Assembly (NCBI GenBank): GCA_050261675.1
Contig: JBLNDO010000097.1
Span: 1 to 19,054, forward strand
DNA: 19,054 nt
From: DASUBN01 sp050261675
GTDB taxonomy: Bacteria; Pseudomonadota; Gammaproteobacteria; Natronospirales; REEB76
Reading direction: 5' to 3'
Each line of letters opens with the position of its first letter. Within the stretch, counting starts at the first letter, position 1. Made by a program: the position numbers and the translations under genes. Shown here one piece after another: positions 1-8,586 of the stretch. The notes below the pieces were generated by a model. It did not search any database. It saw nothing but the letters and a program-made list of their open reading frames with translations, and was not told the DNA's origin.

Positions 1-43
1 ATAACGCGGCACCGCCCCCGGGGTTGGCGCCGGCCGGCGGGGG
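1..43. other. Short flank downstream of the DUF1704 gene
   Basis: This stretch is very G+C rich and holds no gene. Read on the minus strand, the bases after the DUF1704 stop codon can pair GCCCCC with GGGGGC around a long loop. No T-run follows, so it is at best a weak terminator. The neighbouring gene beyond the window edge cannot be seen. Confidence 0.3.
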
Positions 44-1342
44 CTAGAGGATCGCTGAATAGTCGTCCTGGATGCGGCCCAGGTCCAGCCGGTTCAGGAA
101 GTTGGAATAGCACATCCAGGCGGTGATGGCGTTGAGGTCGGCGATCTGGGGCGGCAGGAAGCGGGGCGGGGAAATGATTCCCTCGTCCACGAACTGGGAA
201 AGGGTGCGCACGTCCTCGAGGGTGGTCTTGCCGCAGAACAGGAGCGGGATGCGGTTCAGCATGCCCTTGCGCACCGCCAGGCGGATGTAGTTGTAGATCA
301 TGATGAAGCCCTTATTGTAGGACAGGTCCTTGGTGAAGGGCCGGCCCTCGGGCGTGCTGCCGCGGAAGATGCGCGCGGCGTTGGCGAAACTCTCCTGCTC
401 CCCGAGGTCCTGGTCCAGGAACCAGCGGTACACCTCCAGGAAGTTGCCGCCCTTTTCCGCCATGTCCACCGCGCGGATGCGGTTTGCCAGGCGGTGCAGG
501 CGCCTCGGATAGGAGGCGAAGGTGATGATCTCCATCAGGATAGCGAGGCCCTCCTGGGTGACCGTGGAGGAAGGGGGGCCCTTGGAGAGGAAGGTGCACA
601 CCGGCTGCAGCGTGCCGTTGAGCGTCGTTCCCAGGTGCACCCAGCCCTCGTGCACCTCCAGCACCCGGAGGTCGCGCTCGTTGAACTTCGCTTCCTTGCG
701 CAGCTTGATGTAATCGGCGCCGGCGGCGGCGTCGGCGAGGATGCCGTCCGAGAGCCGCACCCGCACCATGCCCTCGGTCTCGCGGAACGCGTGGTTGAGG
801 CGCTCCTGCAGGAGCGTGACCGCCTGCTCGCCGCCGATGGTCTTTTCCTCGGGCTTCAGGAGTTCGCTCTTGTCGATGCTGGCGATGGCATCGCCGAGCA
901 GTTTGCCCAGGTCGGCGAGTGTTGGGCCGCCTTCGTGGAACGCGTCGCTGGCGGAACCGTAGAGCTCCTCGGAGATGGCGCCAAACTCGTCGGTACCGCG
1001 GCCCTCCAGCATGCGCACCACTTGGATGTACTCGCGGCACATGCGCCGCATGATGCCGCCCAGGGAATTGAATTGGCCGAGCTGGCGGGTGATGTCCCGC
1101 TCGATGTCGTGGAATTCCTGGCGCTTCTTCGCGGGATCGAAACCCAGGGGACGGTTGGCGTAATACCCGATGTCGACCTTGGGCAGCTCACGGCCGCCGG
1201 ACTTGAAGAACTCCTCCTGGATGGAGGCGTCCCACTTGATGTGATCGAGGATGCGGATGGGTTTCTGCGCCACGACAATGCGATCGGAGAGATCGCGCAA
1301 AGTCTGCTTGTAATTGACCTGGGTGTCGGCGGCGGCGCTCAT
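44..1342 (-). CDS. DUF1704 / 'QEGLA motif' protein, probable MATCAP-like zinc peptidase
   Basis: The product is about 432 residues. It belongs to the family usually annotated 'flavohemoglobin expression-modulating QEGLA motif protein' (DUF1704). Seen directly: HEGWVH at residues 231-236, a HExxxH motif, and QEGLA with Glu264 about 28 residues later. In the eukaryotic relatives (MATCAP tubulin tyrosine carboxypeptidases) two His and a downstream Glu bind zinc, so a metallopeptidase activity is inferred; the bacterial substrate is unknown. There is no signal peptide or membrane segment, so it is probably cytoplasmic. An upstream in-frame ATG exists at 1444, but using it would put the glutamate dehydrogenase terminator hairpin inside the coding region, so I chose the ATG at 1342 (MSAAADTQ...). 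The start lacks a strong Shine-Dalgarno. The gene is separated from gdhB by about 100 bp with its own candidate promoter, so it is probably a separate transcription unit. The flavohemoglobin role in the family name should not be taken as its biochemical function. Confidence 0.85.
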   Translation of the reverse strand: MSAAADTQVNYKQTLRDLSDRIVVAQKPIRILDHIKWDASIQEEFFKSGGRELPKVDIGYYANRPLGFDPAKKRQEFHDIERDITRQLGQFNSLGGIMRRMCREYIQVVRMLEGRGTDEFGAISEELYGSASDAFHEGGPTLADLGKLLGDAIASIDKSELLKPEEKTIGGEQAVTLLQERLNHAFRETEGMVRVRLSDGILADAAAGADYIKLRKEAKFNERDLRVLEVHEGWVHLGTTLNGTLQPVCTFLSKGPPSSTVTQEGLAILMEIITFASYPRRLHRLANRIRAVDMAEKGGNFLEVYRWFLDQDLGEQESFANAARIFRGSTPEGRPFTKDLSYNKGFIMIYNYIRLAVRKGMLNRIPLLFCGKTTLEDVRTLSQFVDEGIISPPRFLPPQIADLNAITAWMCYSNFLNRLDLGRIQDDYSAIL

Positions 1343-1370
1343 GGACCCGTACCGGGATGAGAGGTCTATC

Positions 1371-1400
1371 ACTTTACTCGCCGCCGCGACAGGGCGCCAA
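1371..1400 (-). promoter_or_regulatory. Candidate promoter for the DUF1704 gene
   Basis: On the minus strand TTGGCG (1400-1395) and TAAAGT (1376-1371) are separated by 18 bp. Each matches the sigma-70 consensus at four of six positions. The pair lies between the gdhB terminator hairpin and the chosen ATG at 1342, which fits independent transcription. Assignment is by eye only. Confidence 0.35.
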
Positions 1401-1418
1401 CCACGGCCCCACAAAGCC

Positions 1419-1442
1419 GAAGCCCCCGATGGCGGGGGCTTC
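1419..1442 (-). terminator. Hairpin terminator after gdhB
   Basis: A perfect 10-bp stem (GAAGCCCCCG / CGGGGGCTTC) with a four-base loop begins 4 bp after the glutamate dehydrogenase stop codon, read on the minus strand. The downstream T-run is poor (GGCTTTGTGG), so termination may be incomplete or Rho-assisted. The position directly after a stop codon supports a terminator role. Confidence 0.7.
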
Positions 1443-1446
1443 AAGT

Positions 1447-4400
1447 TCAGCCGGCGCGTGCCAGTTTACGGATTTCCTGCAGGGCGACGGAAAGGCTCGC
1501 GAAGTCGGCGATTTCCGCCGCCTTCATGTCCGCCAGCACCCGGTTCGCGTGCTGCACCCGGCTGGCGTGGCCCGTGAGCCACTGTTCCAGCTGCTTCATG
1601 GCCGAACGGCCGTCCTGGGCGCCGTTGAGTGCCTGGGCGGTGAGTTCGCGCTGCTGGGCGTAGAGGTCCTCCCGCAGGGTGCCGCGGGCCACCGCCTGCC
1701 AGTGGCCTTCCACCGACAGGTCCTCGATGCGGGCCCGGAGCCAGTCGAGCTCCAGTTCCCGGCCGATGTGGAAATAGACTTTGGCCACCACTTCCACCGG
1801 CAGCTTGCCGCCGTTGGCCACGTCCACCATGTCGAGGGCGGAATAGAGCAGGGGGATGGCGGCGATGCGGCGCGCCAGGGGTTCCGGCACGTCCAGGTCG
1901 GAGTACTGGTGCACGCCCTTGTCGAAGGTCTGCAGCAGGTCTTCGCTCAACACGCCGGGCAGGTGCGTGACCAGCGCCGCGACGGCGGGCTCGTAAATCG
2001 GCACGGTGGCGGCGATGTCGAGGCGCTCGCGCTGGTGGTCCAGCAGCCAGCGGGTCACGTGCTTCAGGAGCCGCGAGCTCTGCACGGCCAGGGAAACCTG
2101 CACGCTCGAAGGCACTTTGGCGTCCAGGGCCTCCACCGCCGACCACAGCTTCGGCATCCCCAGGCTCTCGCGGGCGATGGTGTAGGCCCGTGCCACGCTG
2201 GAGGCGTCCGCGCCGGTCTCTTCCTGCATGCGGTGGGCGAAGGTCGAGCCCATGCGGTTCACCAGGCTGTTGGTAACCGCGGTGCAGATGATCTCGCGGC
2301 GCAGCCGGTGCTTGGGCATGAGTTCGCGATAGCGCTTCTGCAGCGGTGCCGGGAAATAGTTCTCCAGCTCGTTGGCGAGGTAGGGGTCCTCGGCCACGTC
2401 GCCGGCGAGCAGCGCGTTGTAGATGTCGATCTTGCTGTAGGCGAGGAGCACAGCGAGTTCCGGGCGGGTCAGGCCCTTGGTGGCCTTGCGGCGCTCCTTG
2501 AGGCCGTCGTCGGTGGGCAGGAATTCGATGGTGCGGTTGAGCGAGCCGCTCTTCTCCAGGGCCCGGATCAGGTGGCCGTATTCGCTGATGCGCGCCGGAG
2601 CCTGGGCTTCGGCCACGGAGAGGGCCTGGGCCTGCATGTAGTTGTCGCGCAGCACCAGCGCGCCTACTTCGTCGGTCATCTCGGCCAATAGCTTGTTGCG
2701 CGCCGGTTCCGCCAGTTCCTTCTCGGACGCCACCAGGTTCAGCAGGATCTTGATGTTGACCTCGTGGTCGGAGCAGTCCACGCCCGCCGAGTTGTCGATG
2801 AAATCGGTGTTGAGGCGCCCGCCGGCGAGCGCGTATTCGATGCGCCCCAGCTGCGTGCAGCCCAGGTTGCCGCCCTCGCCGATGACCTTGCAGCGCAGCT
2901 CGGAGCCGTTCAGTCGGATGGCGTCGTTGGTGCGGTCCCCCACCTCGGCGTGGGTCTCGCGGGAGGACTTCACGTAGGTGCCGATGCCGCCGTTCCAGAG
3001 CAGGTCCACCGGCGCCCGGAGGATCGCCCGCATGACCTCCACGGGAGCGTAATTGCCGGCTTGCACGCCGAGCACCGCCGCGGCCTCCTTGCTGAGCGGG
3101 ATGCTCTTGGCGCCGCGCGGGTACACGCCGCCGCCCGCGGAGATGAGCTTGGCGTCGTAGTCCGCCCAGGAGGAGCGCGGCAGGGCGAACATGCGCTCGC
3201 GCTCCACGAAGCTCTTCTCGGCGTCGGGATTGGGGTCGATGAAGATGTGGCGGTGATCGAAGGCGGCCAGCAGGCGCGTGTGGCGCGAGAGCAGCATGCC
3301 ATTGCCGAATACGTCGCCCGACATGTCGCCGATGCCGACCGCGGTGAAGTCCGTGGTCTGGATGTCCACGGCCATTTCGCGGAAGTGGCGCTTCACGGAT
3401 TCCCAGCCGCCCTTGGCGGTGATGCCCATCTTCTTGTGGTCGTAGCCCGCGGAACCGCCGGAAGCGAAGGCGTCGCCCAACCAGAAGCCGTATTCCGCCG
3501 AGATGCCGTTGGCGATGTCGGAGAAGGTGGCCGTGCCCTTGTCGGCGGCCACCACGAGGTAAGGGTCGTCCGGGTCGTGGCGCACCACATCCTTGGGCGG
3601 CACCAGCTTGGTGCCGGAGAGATTGTCGGTGATGTCCAGGAGGCCCCGGAGGAAGGTCTGGTAGCAGGCGACGCCCTCCCGCATGACCGCCTCGCGGTCG
3701 CCGCCGTGGGGCGGGCGCTTCACGTAGAAGCCGCCCTTGGCGCCCACCGGTACGATCACGGTGTTCTTGACGTTCTGCGCCTTCACCAGGCCCAGGATCT
3801 CGGTGCGGAAATCCTCGCGCCGGTCCGACCAGCGCAGGCCGCCGCGCGCCACCTTGCCCATGCGCAGGTGCACGCCCTCGACCCGGGGCGAATACACCCA
3901 GATCTCGAACATGGGCTTGGGCAGCGGGAGTTCGAGCTGCGAGGGATCGAACTTGAAGGACACGTGGCTCTTGCGGTTCCCGGTCGCGTCCGTCTGGAAG
4001 TAGTTGGTGCGCAGGGTGGCCATCACCGCGCCCAGGAACAGGCGCAGGATGCGGTCGTCGTCGAGGCTGGAGACCTGCTCCAGGGCCTTGGCGATCTCCT
4101 CGGCGTACTTGGCGGTCAGGGCGTCGCGCTTGCCGCCGCCCGCGGGGTCGTGGCGCGCCTCGAACAAGGCCACGATGGCCTTGGCGATGACCGGATGGGT
4201 ATGGAGGGCGCGCTCCATGTAGGCCTGGCTGAAGCTGATGCCGGTCTGCAGCAGGTATTTGCAGTAGGCCCGCAGCAGCATGGTCTGGCGCCAGGCGAGG
4301 CCCGCGCCCAGCACCAGCCGGTTGAAGCCGTCGCTTTCCGCCTCGCCGAGCCACACGCGGGCGAACTGTTCCTGGAAGGCCTCCTTCACCGCCTCCACGT

Positions 4401-6264
4401 CCAGGTCGCCCTGGTGGATGATCTCGAAGTCCTGGATCCAGACGATGCTGCCGTCGGCCAGGTCCAGCTCGTAGGGGCGCTCGCTAATCACGCGCACGCC
4501 CATGTTCTCGAGCATGGGCAGGGCGTCGGAGATGGGGATGGTCTGCTCGCGGTGGAAGGTCTTGAAACGCAGGTACCCTGGCGGCGCGTTCAGCGGCCGG
4601 TACAGGCTCATGCGCAGTCCCTCGCGGGCATTCAGCGCGTCCAGCTGCTCCAGGTCGGTCACCGCGGCGGCGGGGCGGATGTCCTCCTGGTAAGCGGCGG
4701 GGAAATGGTTGCCGTAGCGGGCGAAGAGCTTCAAGCCGTGCTCCTCGCCGCATTTCTCCACCAGCGCGTCCTTGAGCTCGTCCTGCCAGGAGCGCACCGC
4801 CAGCACGATGTCCTTCTCGAGCAGCGCGCGGTCGTACTTCGGCAGCTGCCAGGGGGTGGTGCGCACGATCACGTGCACCCGCGCGAGCGCGGACTCGGAT
4901 ACGGCGATGGTGTGCTCCACGCTCTTGCCGTTCAAGGCCTGGAACAGCACCGTCTCGATTTTCTGCCGCACCTGGGTGTTGTAGCGGTCGCGCGGCACGT
5001 AGATGAGGCAGGAGAAGAAGCGGCCGAAGCTGTCGCGGCGCATGAAGAGCTTGACGCGCTGGCGTTCCTGCAGATGCACCACGCCCATGGCGGTCTCGAA
5101 CAGCTCGTCGGTGGTGCTCTGGAAGAGCTCGTCACGCGGCAGGGTCTCGAGTATGTGCATCAGCGCCTTGCCGTCGTGGCTGGAAGGCCCGAACTCGGAG
5201 CGGCGCATCACCTCGGCGACCTTTTCGCGCAGCACCGGGATGTCGCGCGGGCTCGCGTTGTAGGCGGAGGAGGTGAACAGTCCCAGGAAGCGCCATTCGC
5301 CCGCGACCTTGCCGTCCGGGGTGTAGCGTTTGATGCCGATGTAGTCGAGGTAGCCCGGGCGGTGCACCGTGGCCTGCGAGTTCGCCTTGGTGACGATCAT
5401 GAACTCCTTGGCGCGGGCGCGCTTGCGCACGTCCTTGGGCAGCACCAGAAAGGCCTGGGAGACCTTGGCATGGGTGTCGCGCAGGATGCCGAGGCCGGAG
5501 TTTGCCACCACCTTCAGCACTTCCTCGCCGTTCTCCTCGGCGAGGTCGTACTCGCGGCAGCCGAAGAAGGTGAAATGGTTGTCCCCGAGCCAGTCCAGGA
5601 AGTTCTTGCCCTCGTCCACCTCGGCGTCCCCGAGCACGCTGCGATAGGCGTGCACGTCCTTGCACACCTGCTTAAGTTTGTCGCGCATCGCCTGCCAGTC
5701 GCCGATGGTGGCGCGCACGTCGCGCATTGCGCCCTGCAGGGCGGCCTCAAGCTTCACCAGGGTCTCGGCGCCCGCCTGGCTGTCGACTTCGATGTGCATC
5801 CAGGACTCGGAGAGCAGCCCCTCTTGCTTGCCGCCGTCGAGCTTCACGAGCGTGCCGCGGGCGTCGCGCTGCACCCGGTAGACCGGGTGCACCGTGAGGT
5901 GGATGCCGACGCCCAGGCGGCTCAGGGTCATGGTGGTGGTGTCCACCAGGAAGGACATGTCGTCGTTCACCATCTCGATGATGGTGTGGGGGCTCTTCCA
6001 GCCGTCCTTCTTGGGATTCGGGTTGTACACCCGCACCTTGGTCTCGCCCGGCAGGCGTTTGGCGCCGAATTCCCAATGGCTGAGCGCGGCGCCGTACAGA
6101 TCCTCGGGGGACTTGGCGAGGATGTCCTCTTCGGCGATGTCGGTGTAGTACTGGAAGATGAAGGATTCGAGTTCGGCGGCAGCGGCATGCTTCTTGGCGA
6201 GGGCGACGACCTTCTCCAGGTGCTTGTCCTTGGGAGGCGATTTCCGTTGCGGCATGCTGTTCAT
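1447..6264 (-). CDS. gdhB: NAD-specific glutamate dehydrogenase, large 180-kDa type
   Basis: The 1605-residue product oxidises glutamate to 2-oxoglutarate and ammonia with NAD. It is a catabolic enzyme that drains amino-acid nitrogen collected by transaminases. Length and sequence match the GDH2/180-kDa class: a long N-terminal regulatory region of about 700 residues, then the catalytic core with PVGAKGGFYVKRPP, whose Lys843 is the expected catalytic lysine. It is followed by the nucleotide-binding stretch beginning EGGNLGCTQLGR and by the family hallmark NTDFIDNSAGVDCSDHEVN. A C-terminal helical region of several hundred residues completes the class architecture. The start is uncertain: ATG at 6264 or at 6255 (MPQRK), neither with a strong Shine-Dalgarno. 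It lies 97 bp downstream of the E2 gene on the same strand, so partial co-transcription with the 2-oxo acid dehydrogenase operon is possible. This size class is usually allosterically controlled by amino acids, but no effector can be read from the sequence. Confidence 0.96.
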   Translation of the reverse strand: MNSMPQRKSPPKDKHLEKVVALAKKHAAAAELESFIFQYYTDIAEEDILAKSPEDLYGAALSHWEFGAKRLPGETKVRVYNPNPKKDGWKSPHTIIEMVNDDMSFLVDTTTMTLSRLGVGIHLTVHPVYRVQRDARGTLVKLDGGKQEGLLSESWMHIEVDSQAGAETLVKLEAALQGAMRDVRATIGDWQAMRDKLKQVCKDVHAYRSVLGDAEVDEGKNFLDWLGDNHFTFFGCREYDLAEENGEEVLKVVANSGLGILRDTHAKVSQAFLVLPKDVRKRARAKEFMIVTKANSQATVHRPGYLDYIGIKRYTPDGKVAGEWRFLGLFTSSAYNASPRDIPVLREKVAEVMRRSEFGPSSHDGKALMHILETLPRDELFQSTTDELFETAMGVVHLQERQRVKLFMRRDSFGRFFSCLIYVPRDRYNTQVRQKIETVLFQALNGKSVEHTIAVSESALARVHVIVRTTPWQLPKYDRALLEKDIVLAVRSWQDELKDALVEKCGEEHGLKLFARYGNHFPAAYQEDIRPAAAVTDLEQLDALNAREGLRMSLYRPLNAPPGYLRFKTFHREQTIPISDALPMLENMGVRVISERPYELDLADGSIVWIQDFEIIHQGDLDVEAVKEAFQEQFARVWLGEAESDGFNRLVLGAGLAWRQTMLLRAYCKYLLQTGISFSQAYMERALHTHPVIAKAIVALFEARHDPAGGGKRDALTAKYAEEIAKALEQVSSLDDDRILRLFLGAVMATLRTNYFQTDATGNRKSHVSFKFDPSQLELPLPKPMFEIWVYSPRVEGVHLRMGKVARGGLRWSDRREDFRTEILGLVKAQNVKNTVIVPVGAKGGFYVKRPPHGGDREAVMREGVACYQTFLRGLLDITDNLSGTKLVPPKDVVRHDPDDPYLVVAADKGTATFSDIANGISAEYGFWLGDAFASGGSAGYDHKKMGITAKGGWESVKRHFREMAVDIQTTDFTAVGIGDMSGDVFGNGMLLSRHTRLLAAFDHRHIFIDPNPDAEKSFVERERMFALPRSSWADYDAKLISAGGGVYPRGAKSIPLSKEAAAVLGVQAGNYAPVEVMRAILRAPVDLLWNGGIGTYVKSSRETHAEVGDRTNDAIRLNGSELRCKVIGEGGNLGCTQLGRIEYALAGGRLNTDFIDNSAGVDCSDHEVNIKILLNLVASEKELAEPARNKLLAEMTDEVGALVLRDNYMQAQALSVAEAQAPARISEYGHLIRALEKSGSLNRTIEFLPTDDGLKERRKATKGLTRPELAVLLAYSKIDIYNALLAGDVAEDPYLANELENYFPAPLQKRYRELMPKHRLRREIICTAVTNSLVNRMGSTFAHRMQEETGADASSVARAYTIARESLGMPKLWSAVEALDAKVPSSVQVSLAVQSSRLLKHVTRWLLDHQRERLDIAATVPIYEPAVAALVTHLPGVLSEDLLQTFDKGVHQYSDLDVPEPLARRIAAIPLLYSALDMVDVANGGKLPVEVVAKVYFHIGRELELDWLRARIEDLSVEGHWQAVARGTLREDLYAQQRELTAQALNGAQDGRSAMKQLEQWLTGHASRVQHANRVLADMKAAEIADFASLSVALQEIRKLARAG

Positions 6265-6314
6265 GGGGCAGATTCGATGTTGGTTTGGCGTTTAGTTTAC
6301 TGCGATATAAGTGG

Positions 6315-6339
6315 AAACGGCGACCGGGGGCCGCCGTTT
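6315..6339 (-). terminator. Hairpin between E2 gene and gdhB
   Basis: An 8-bp perfect stem (AAACGGCG / CGCCGTTT) with a nine-base loop lies about 22 bp beyond the E2 stop codon in the E2-gdhB gap. On the minus strand it is followed by CCACTTATAT rather than a T-run. It could attenuate read-through into gdhB or only stabilise the upstream mRNA 3' end. I see no clear sigma-70 promoter for gdhB in the remaining gap. Confidence 0.4.
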
Positions 6340-6361
6340 ACCGTTCTGTGTCAGCTGCGCG

Positions 6362-7606
6362 TCAGTGCGCTTTCTCCAGGTCCTTGATCACCGCGGCCAG
6401 CCAGCGGCAGGCGGTGCCGCCGGTGATGCAGCGGTGGTCGAAGGTGATGGACAGCGGGATGCGCTTGTGCACCTCGATGCCGCCCATCACCGGCACCACG
6501 TCGTAGCGCAGGCCGCCGGTGCCGAGGATCGCCACCTGCGGCGGCACCACCACCGGCGTGGCGTAACGGCCGGCCATCATGCCGAAATTGGAGAGCGTGA
6601 TGGTCGGGTCCTTCATGTCCGCCGGCGACACGGTGCGGTTGCGGGTGGCTTCCTTGATGCGGTTCAGGTCGTCGCGCAGCTGTTGCGCGTTCTTGCTTTC
6701 CACCCTTCTCAGGATCGGGACGATCAGCCCGTCCGGCGTGTCCACGGCCATGGCGAGGTCCACGCGTTCGTGCAGGGTGCGCTCTAGCTTCTCGCCGTCG
6801 TACCAGGCGTTGAGTTCGGGTTCGGCGCGGCAGCCGGCCACGATGGCGCGGATGATGCGCACGGTGATGTCCTGGCCCGGCTGCCAGTTGTGGATGTCGG
6901 CGTCGTCGAAGAGCGTGCACTCCGCCACTTCCGAGCGGGACTTGGTCATGCTGGCGTGCATGGCGCGGCGCGGGCCGCGCATGGGTTCCGCTACGCCGTA
7001 CTTCACGTCGGTGCGGGCCTTCGGCAGGTCCCATTTGGCGGTGTGTGTCGCGGAAGTCGGAGCAGGCGCTGAAGAGCGGCCTCCGGCCGCACTACTGCGC
7101 ACGTCGTCGGCGCTGACGGTGTCGTTCTTGCCGGTGGGCTGCACCTCGGTCAGGTCCACGCCCATCTGCTTCGCCAGGATGCGCACCGAGGGCAGGGCCT
7201 TCACCCGCGCCGGGTCCTTCTTCTGCTTCTTGCGGATGATGGCGGTCTCGGCCACCACGTCGTTGCTGGTGGGCACGGCACCGACGACGGTGCCGCTGTC
7301 CTCTTCGATGGGTTGGGCTTTCTTGGCGGCAGATGCCGGAGCAGCAGGTTTGGCTGCCGGAGCGGCGCCGCCTTCGATGTCGAAGTCCACGAGAGCGGAA
7401 TGGGTCGGGATGATGTCGCCGGCCTTGCCGTAGAGCTTGGCGATCTTGCCGGCCCAAGGGGAGGGCACGTCCACCACGGCCTTGGCGGTCTCCACGGAGA
7501 CCAGGGGCTGGTCCACCTTGACCACGTCGCCTTCCTTGACGTGCCAGCTCACGATCTCCGCTTCCTGCAGGCCCTCGCCCAAGTCCGGAAGATTGAAGGT
7601 CTTCAT
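6362..7606 (-). CDS. Dihydrolipoamide acyltransferase (E2) of a 2-oxo acid dehydrogenase complex
   Basis: The 414-residue product is the E2 core of a branched-chain 2-oxo acid or pyruvate dehydrogenase complex. It transfers the acyl group from E1-bound ThDP via a lipoyl arm to CoA. Domain order: one lipoyl domain (about 1-78) with the lipoylation site in ETAKAVV at Lys42; an Ala/Pro linker; a peripheral subunit-binding domain around 137-170 (LPSVRILAKQMGVDL) that docks E1 or E3; and a C-terminal catalytic domain from about 195. The catalytic His391 is present in FDHRCITGG. The Asp of the common HxxxDG motif is replaced by Thr395. It starts 2 bp after the E1-beta stop, with GGAGG located inside the E1-beta 3' end, so translation is coupled. 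The operon lacks E3 (lipoamide dehydrogenase), which must be encoded elsewhere. Branched-chain specificity is favoured by the surrounding amino-acid catabolism genes but is not proven. Confidence 0.9.
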   Translation of the reverse strand: MKTFNLPDLGEGLQEAEIVSWHVKEGDVVKVDQPLVSVETAKAVVDVPSPWAGKIAKLYGKAGDIIPTHSALVDFDIEGGAAPAAKPAAPASAAKKAQPIEEDSGTVVGAVPTSNDVVAETAIIRKKQKKDPARVKALPSVRILAKQMGVDLTEVQPTGKNDTVSADDVRSSAAGGRSSAPAPTSATHTAKWDLPKARTDVKYGVAEPMRGPRRAMHASMTKSRSEVAECTLFDDADIHNWQPGQDITVRIIRAIVAGCRAEPELNAWYDGEKLERTLHERVDLAMAVDTPDGLIVPILRRVESKNAQQLRDDLNRIKEATRNRTVSPADMKDPTITLSNFGMMAGRYATPVVVPPQVAILGTGGLRYDVVPVMGGIEVHKRIPLSITFDHRCITGGTACRWLAAVIKDLEKAH

Positions 7607-7608
7607 CG

Positions 7609-8586
7609 TTATGCCTCCAGGACCTTGCGGATGCCCTTGATCACGCGCTCCACGCTCGGCATGTAGTCGTGCTCCAGCTTGAAGAGCGGCATGGGGATGT
7701 CGTAGCCGGTGACGCGCTCGATGGGCGCCTTGAGAGAGTAGATGGCCTTCTCGGCCACGGTGGCGGCGATCTCGGCGCCCACGCCGCAGTTCTTCGGCGC
7801 CTCGTGCACGATGACCAGGCGCCCGGTCTTCTCCACGGACTCCAGGATGGTGCCGAAGTCGATGGGGGAGACGGTGGCGAGGTCGATGACGTCGCAGCTC
7901 ACCCCTTCCTCGGCGAGTTTCGCGGCGGCCTGCAGGGTCTCGTGGACCATGGCGCCCCAGGAGACCAGCGTCACGTCCTCACCCTCGCGCAGCACGAAGC
8001 AGGTGTCGAGGGGCAGCGCCTCGCCGTTGTCCTCCACCTCCTGCTTGTTGAGGCGGTAGAGGCGGGTCGGCTCCAGGAACACCACCGGATCCGGATCGCG
8101 GATGGCGGCGAGCAGGAGGCCGTAGGCGCGCGCGGGGGAGGAGGGCATGATGGTGCGGATGCCCGGCATGTGGGCGAACATGGCCTCGTTGCTCTCGGAA
8201 TGGTGTTCCGGCGCGTGGATGCCGCCGCCCGAGGGGGCGCGCAGCACCATGGGCACGTGCAACCGGCCGCGGGTGCGGGTGCGCAGGCGGCCGGCGTGGT
8301 TGATCATCTGGTCCACGGTCGGGTAGATGAAACCGGAGAACTGGATCTCCGCCACGGGCTTCATGCCCTGGGCCGCCATGCCGATGGAGATGCCGGCGAT
8401 CAAGGCCTCGGCGAGCGGCGTATCCATGACCCGCTCCTTGCCGAAGCGCTGCTGCAGGCCCACGGTGGCGCGGAACACGCCGCCGTTCACGCCCACATCC
8501 TCGCCCAGCACCACCACCGCAGGGTCGTGCTCGAGTTCGTGGGCCATGGCCATGGTGATGGCCTCCACCATCGTGACCTTAGCCAT
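7609..8586 (-). CDS. 2-oxo acid dehydrogenase E1 component, beta subunit
   Basis: The 325-residue product is the beta subunit of the ThDP-dependent E1 heterotetramer that decarboxylates a 2-oxo acid and acylates the E2 lipoyl group. The N-terminal pyrimidine-binding transketolase domain shows VLGEDVGVNGGVFRAT (about residues 26-41) and DTPLAEALIAGISIGMA. The His-rich loop GGGIHAPEHHSES is typical of branched-chain/pyruvate E1-beta. The C-terminal transketolase domain starts around residue 195 (EGEDVTLVSWGAMV). Length is normal for the family (about 325). The ATG overlaps the E1-alpha TAA by 8 bp, and AGGAGGG lies 8 bases upstream of the start, so the two subunits are translationally coupled, as expected for an obligate alpha2-beta2 enzyme. 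The 2-oxo substrate cannot be settled from sequence. Confidence 0.93.
   Translation of the reverse strand: MAKVTMVEAITMAMAHELEHDPAVVVLGEDVGVNGGVFRATVGLQQRFGKERVMDTPLAEALIAGISIGMAAQGMKPVAEIQFSGFIYPTVDQMINHAGRLRTRTRGRLHVPMVLRAPSGGGIHAPEHHSESNEAMFAHMPGIRTIMPSSPARAYGLLLAAIRDPDPVVFLEPTRLYRLNKQEVEDNGEALPLDTCFVLREGEDVTLVSWGAMVHETLQAAAKLAEEGVSCDVIDLATVSPIDFGTILESVEKTGRLVIVHEAPKNCGVGAEIAATVAEKAIYSLKAPIERVTGYDIPMPLFKLEHDYMPSVERVIKGIRKVLEA

Noticed and set aside
1343..1444. An upstream ATG extending the DUF1704 protein by 34 residues
   Set aside because: It would place the gdhB terminator hairpin and the candidate promoter inside the coding region, and the extra residues look like translated non-coding sequence.
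1466..4354. A 962-codon minus-strand frame overlapping gdhB in another phase
   Set aside because: Its translation is dominated by Arg, Gly, Pro and Ala, as expected from frame-shifted G+C-rich coding sequence. gdhB is intact in its own frame, so there is no frameshift to explain.
2764..6387. A 1207-codon plus-strand open frame opposite gdhB
   Set aside because: It is the antisense shadow of a clear glutamate dehydrogenase; high G+C at third positions suppresses stops in this frame. The translation is His/Ala/Val/Gly-rich low-complexity sequence with no family signature.
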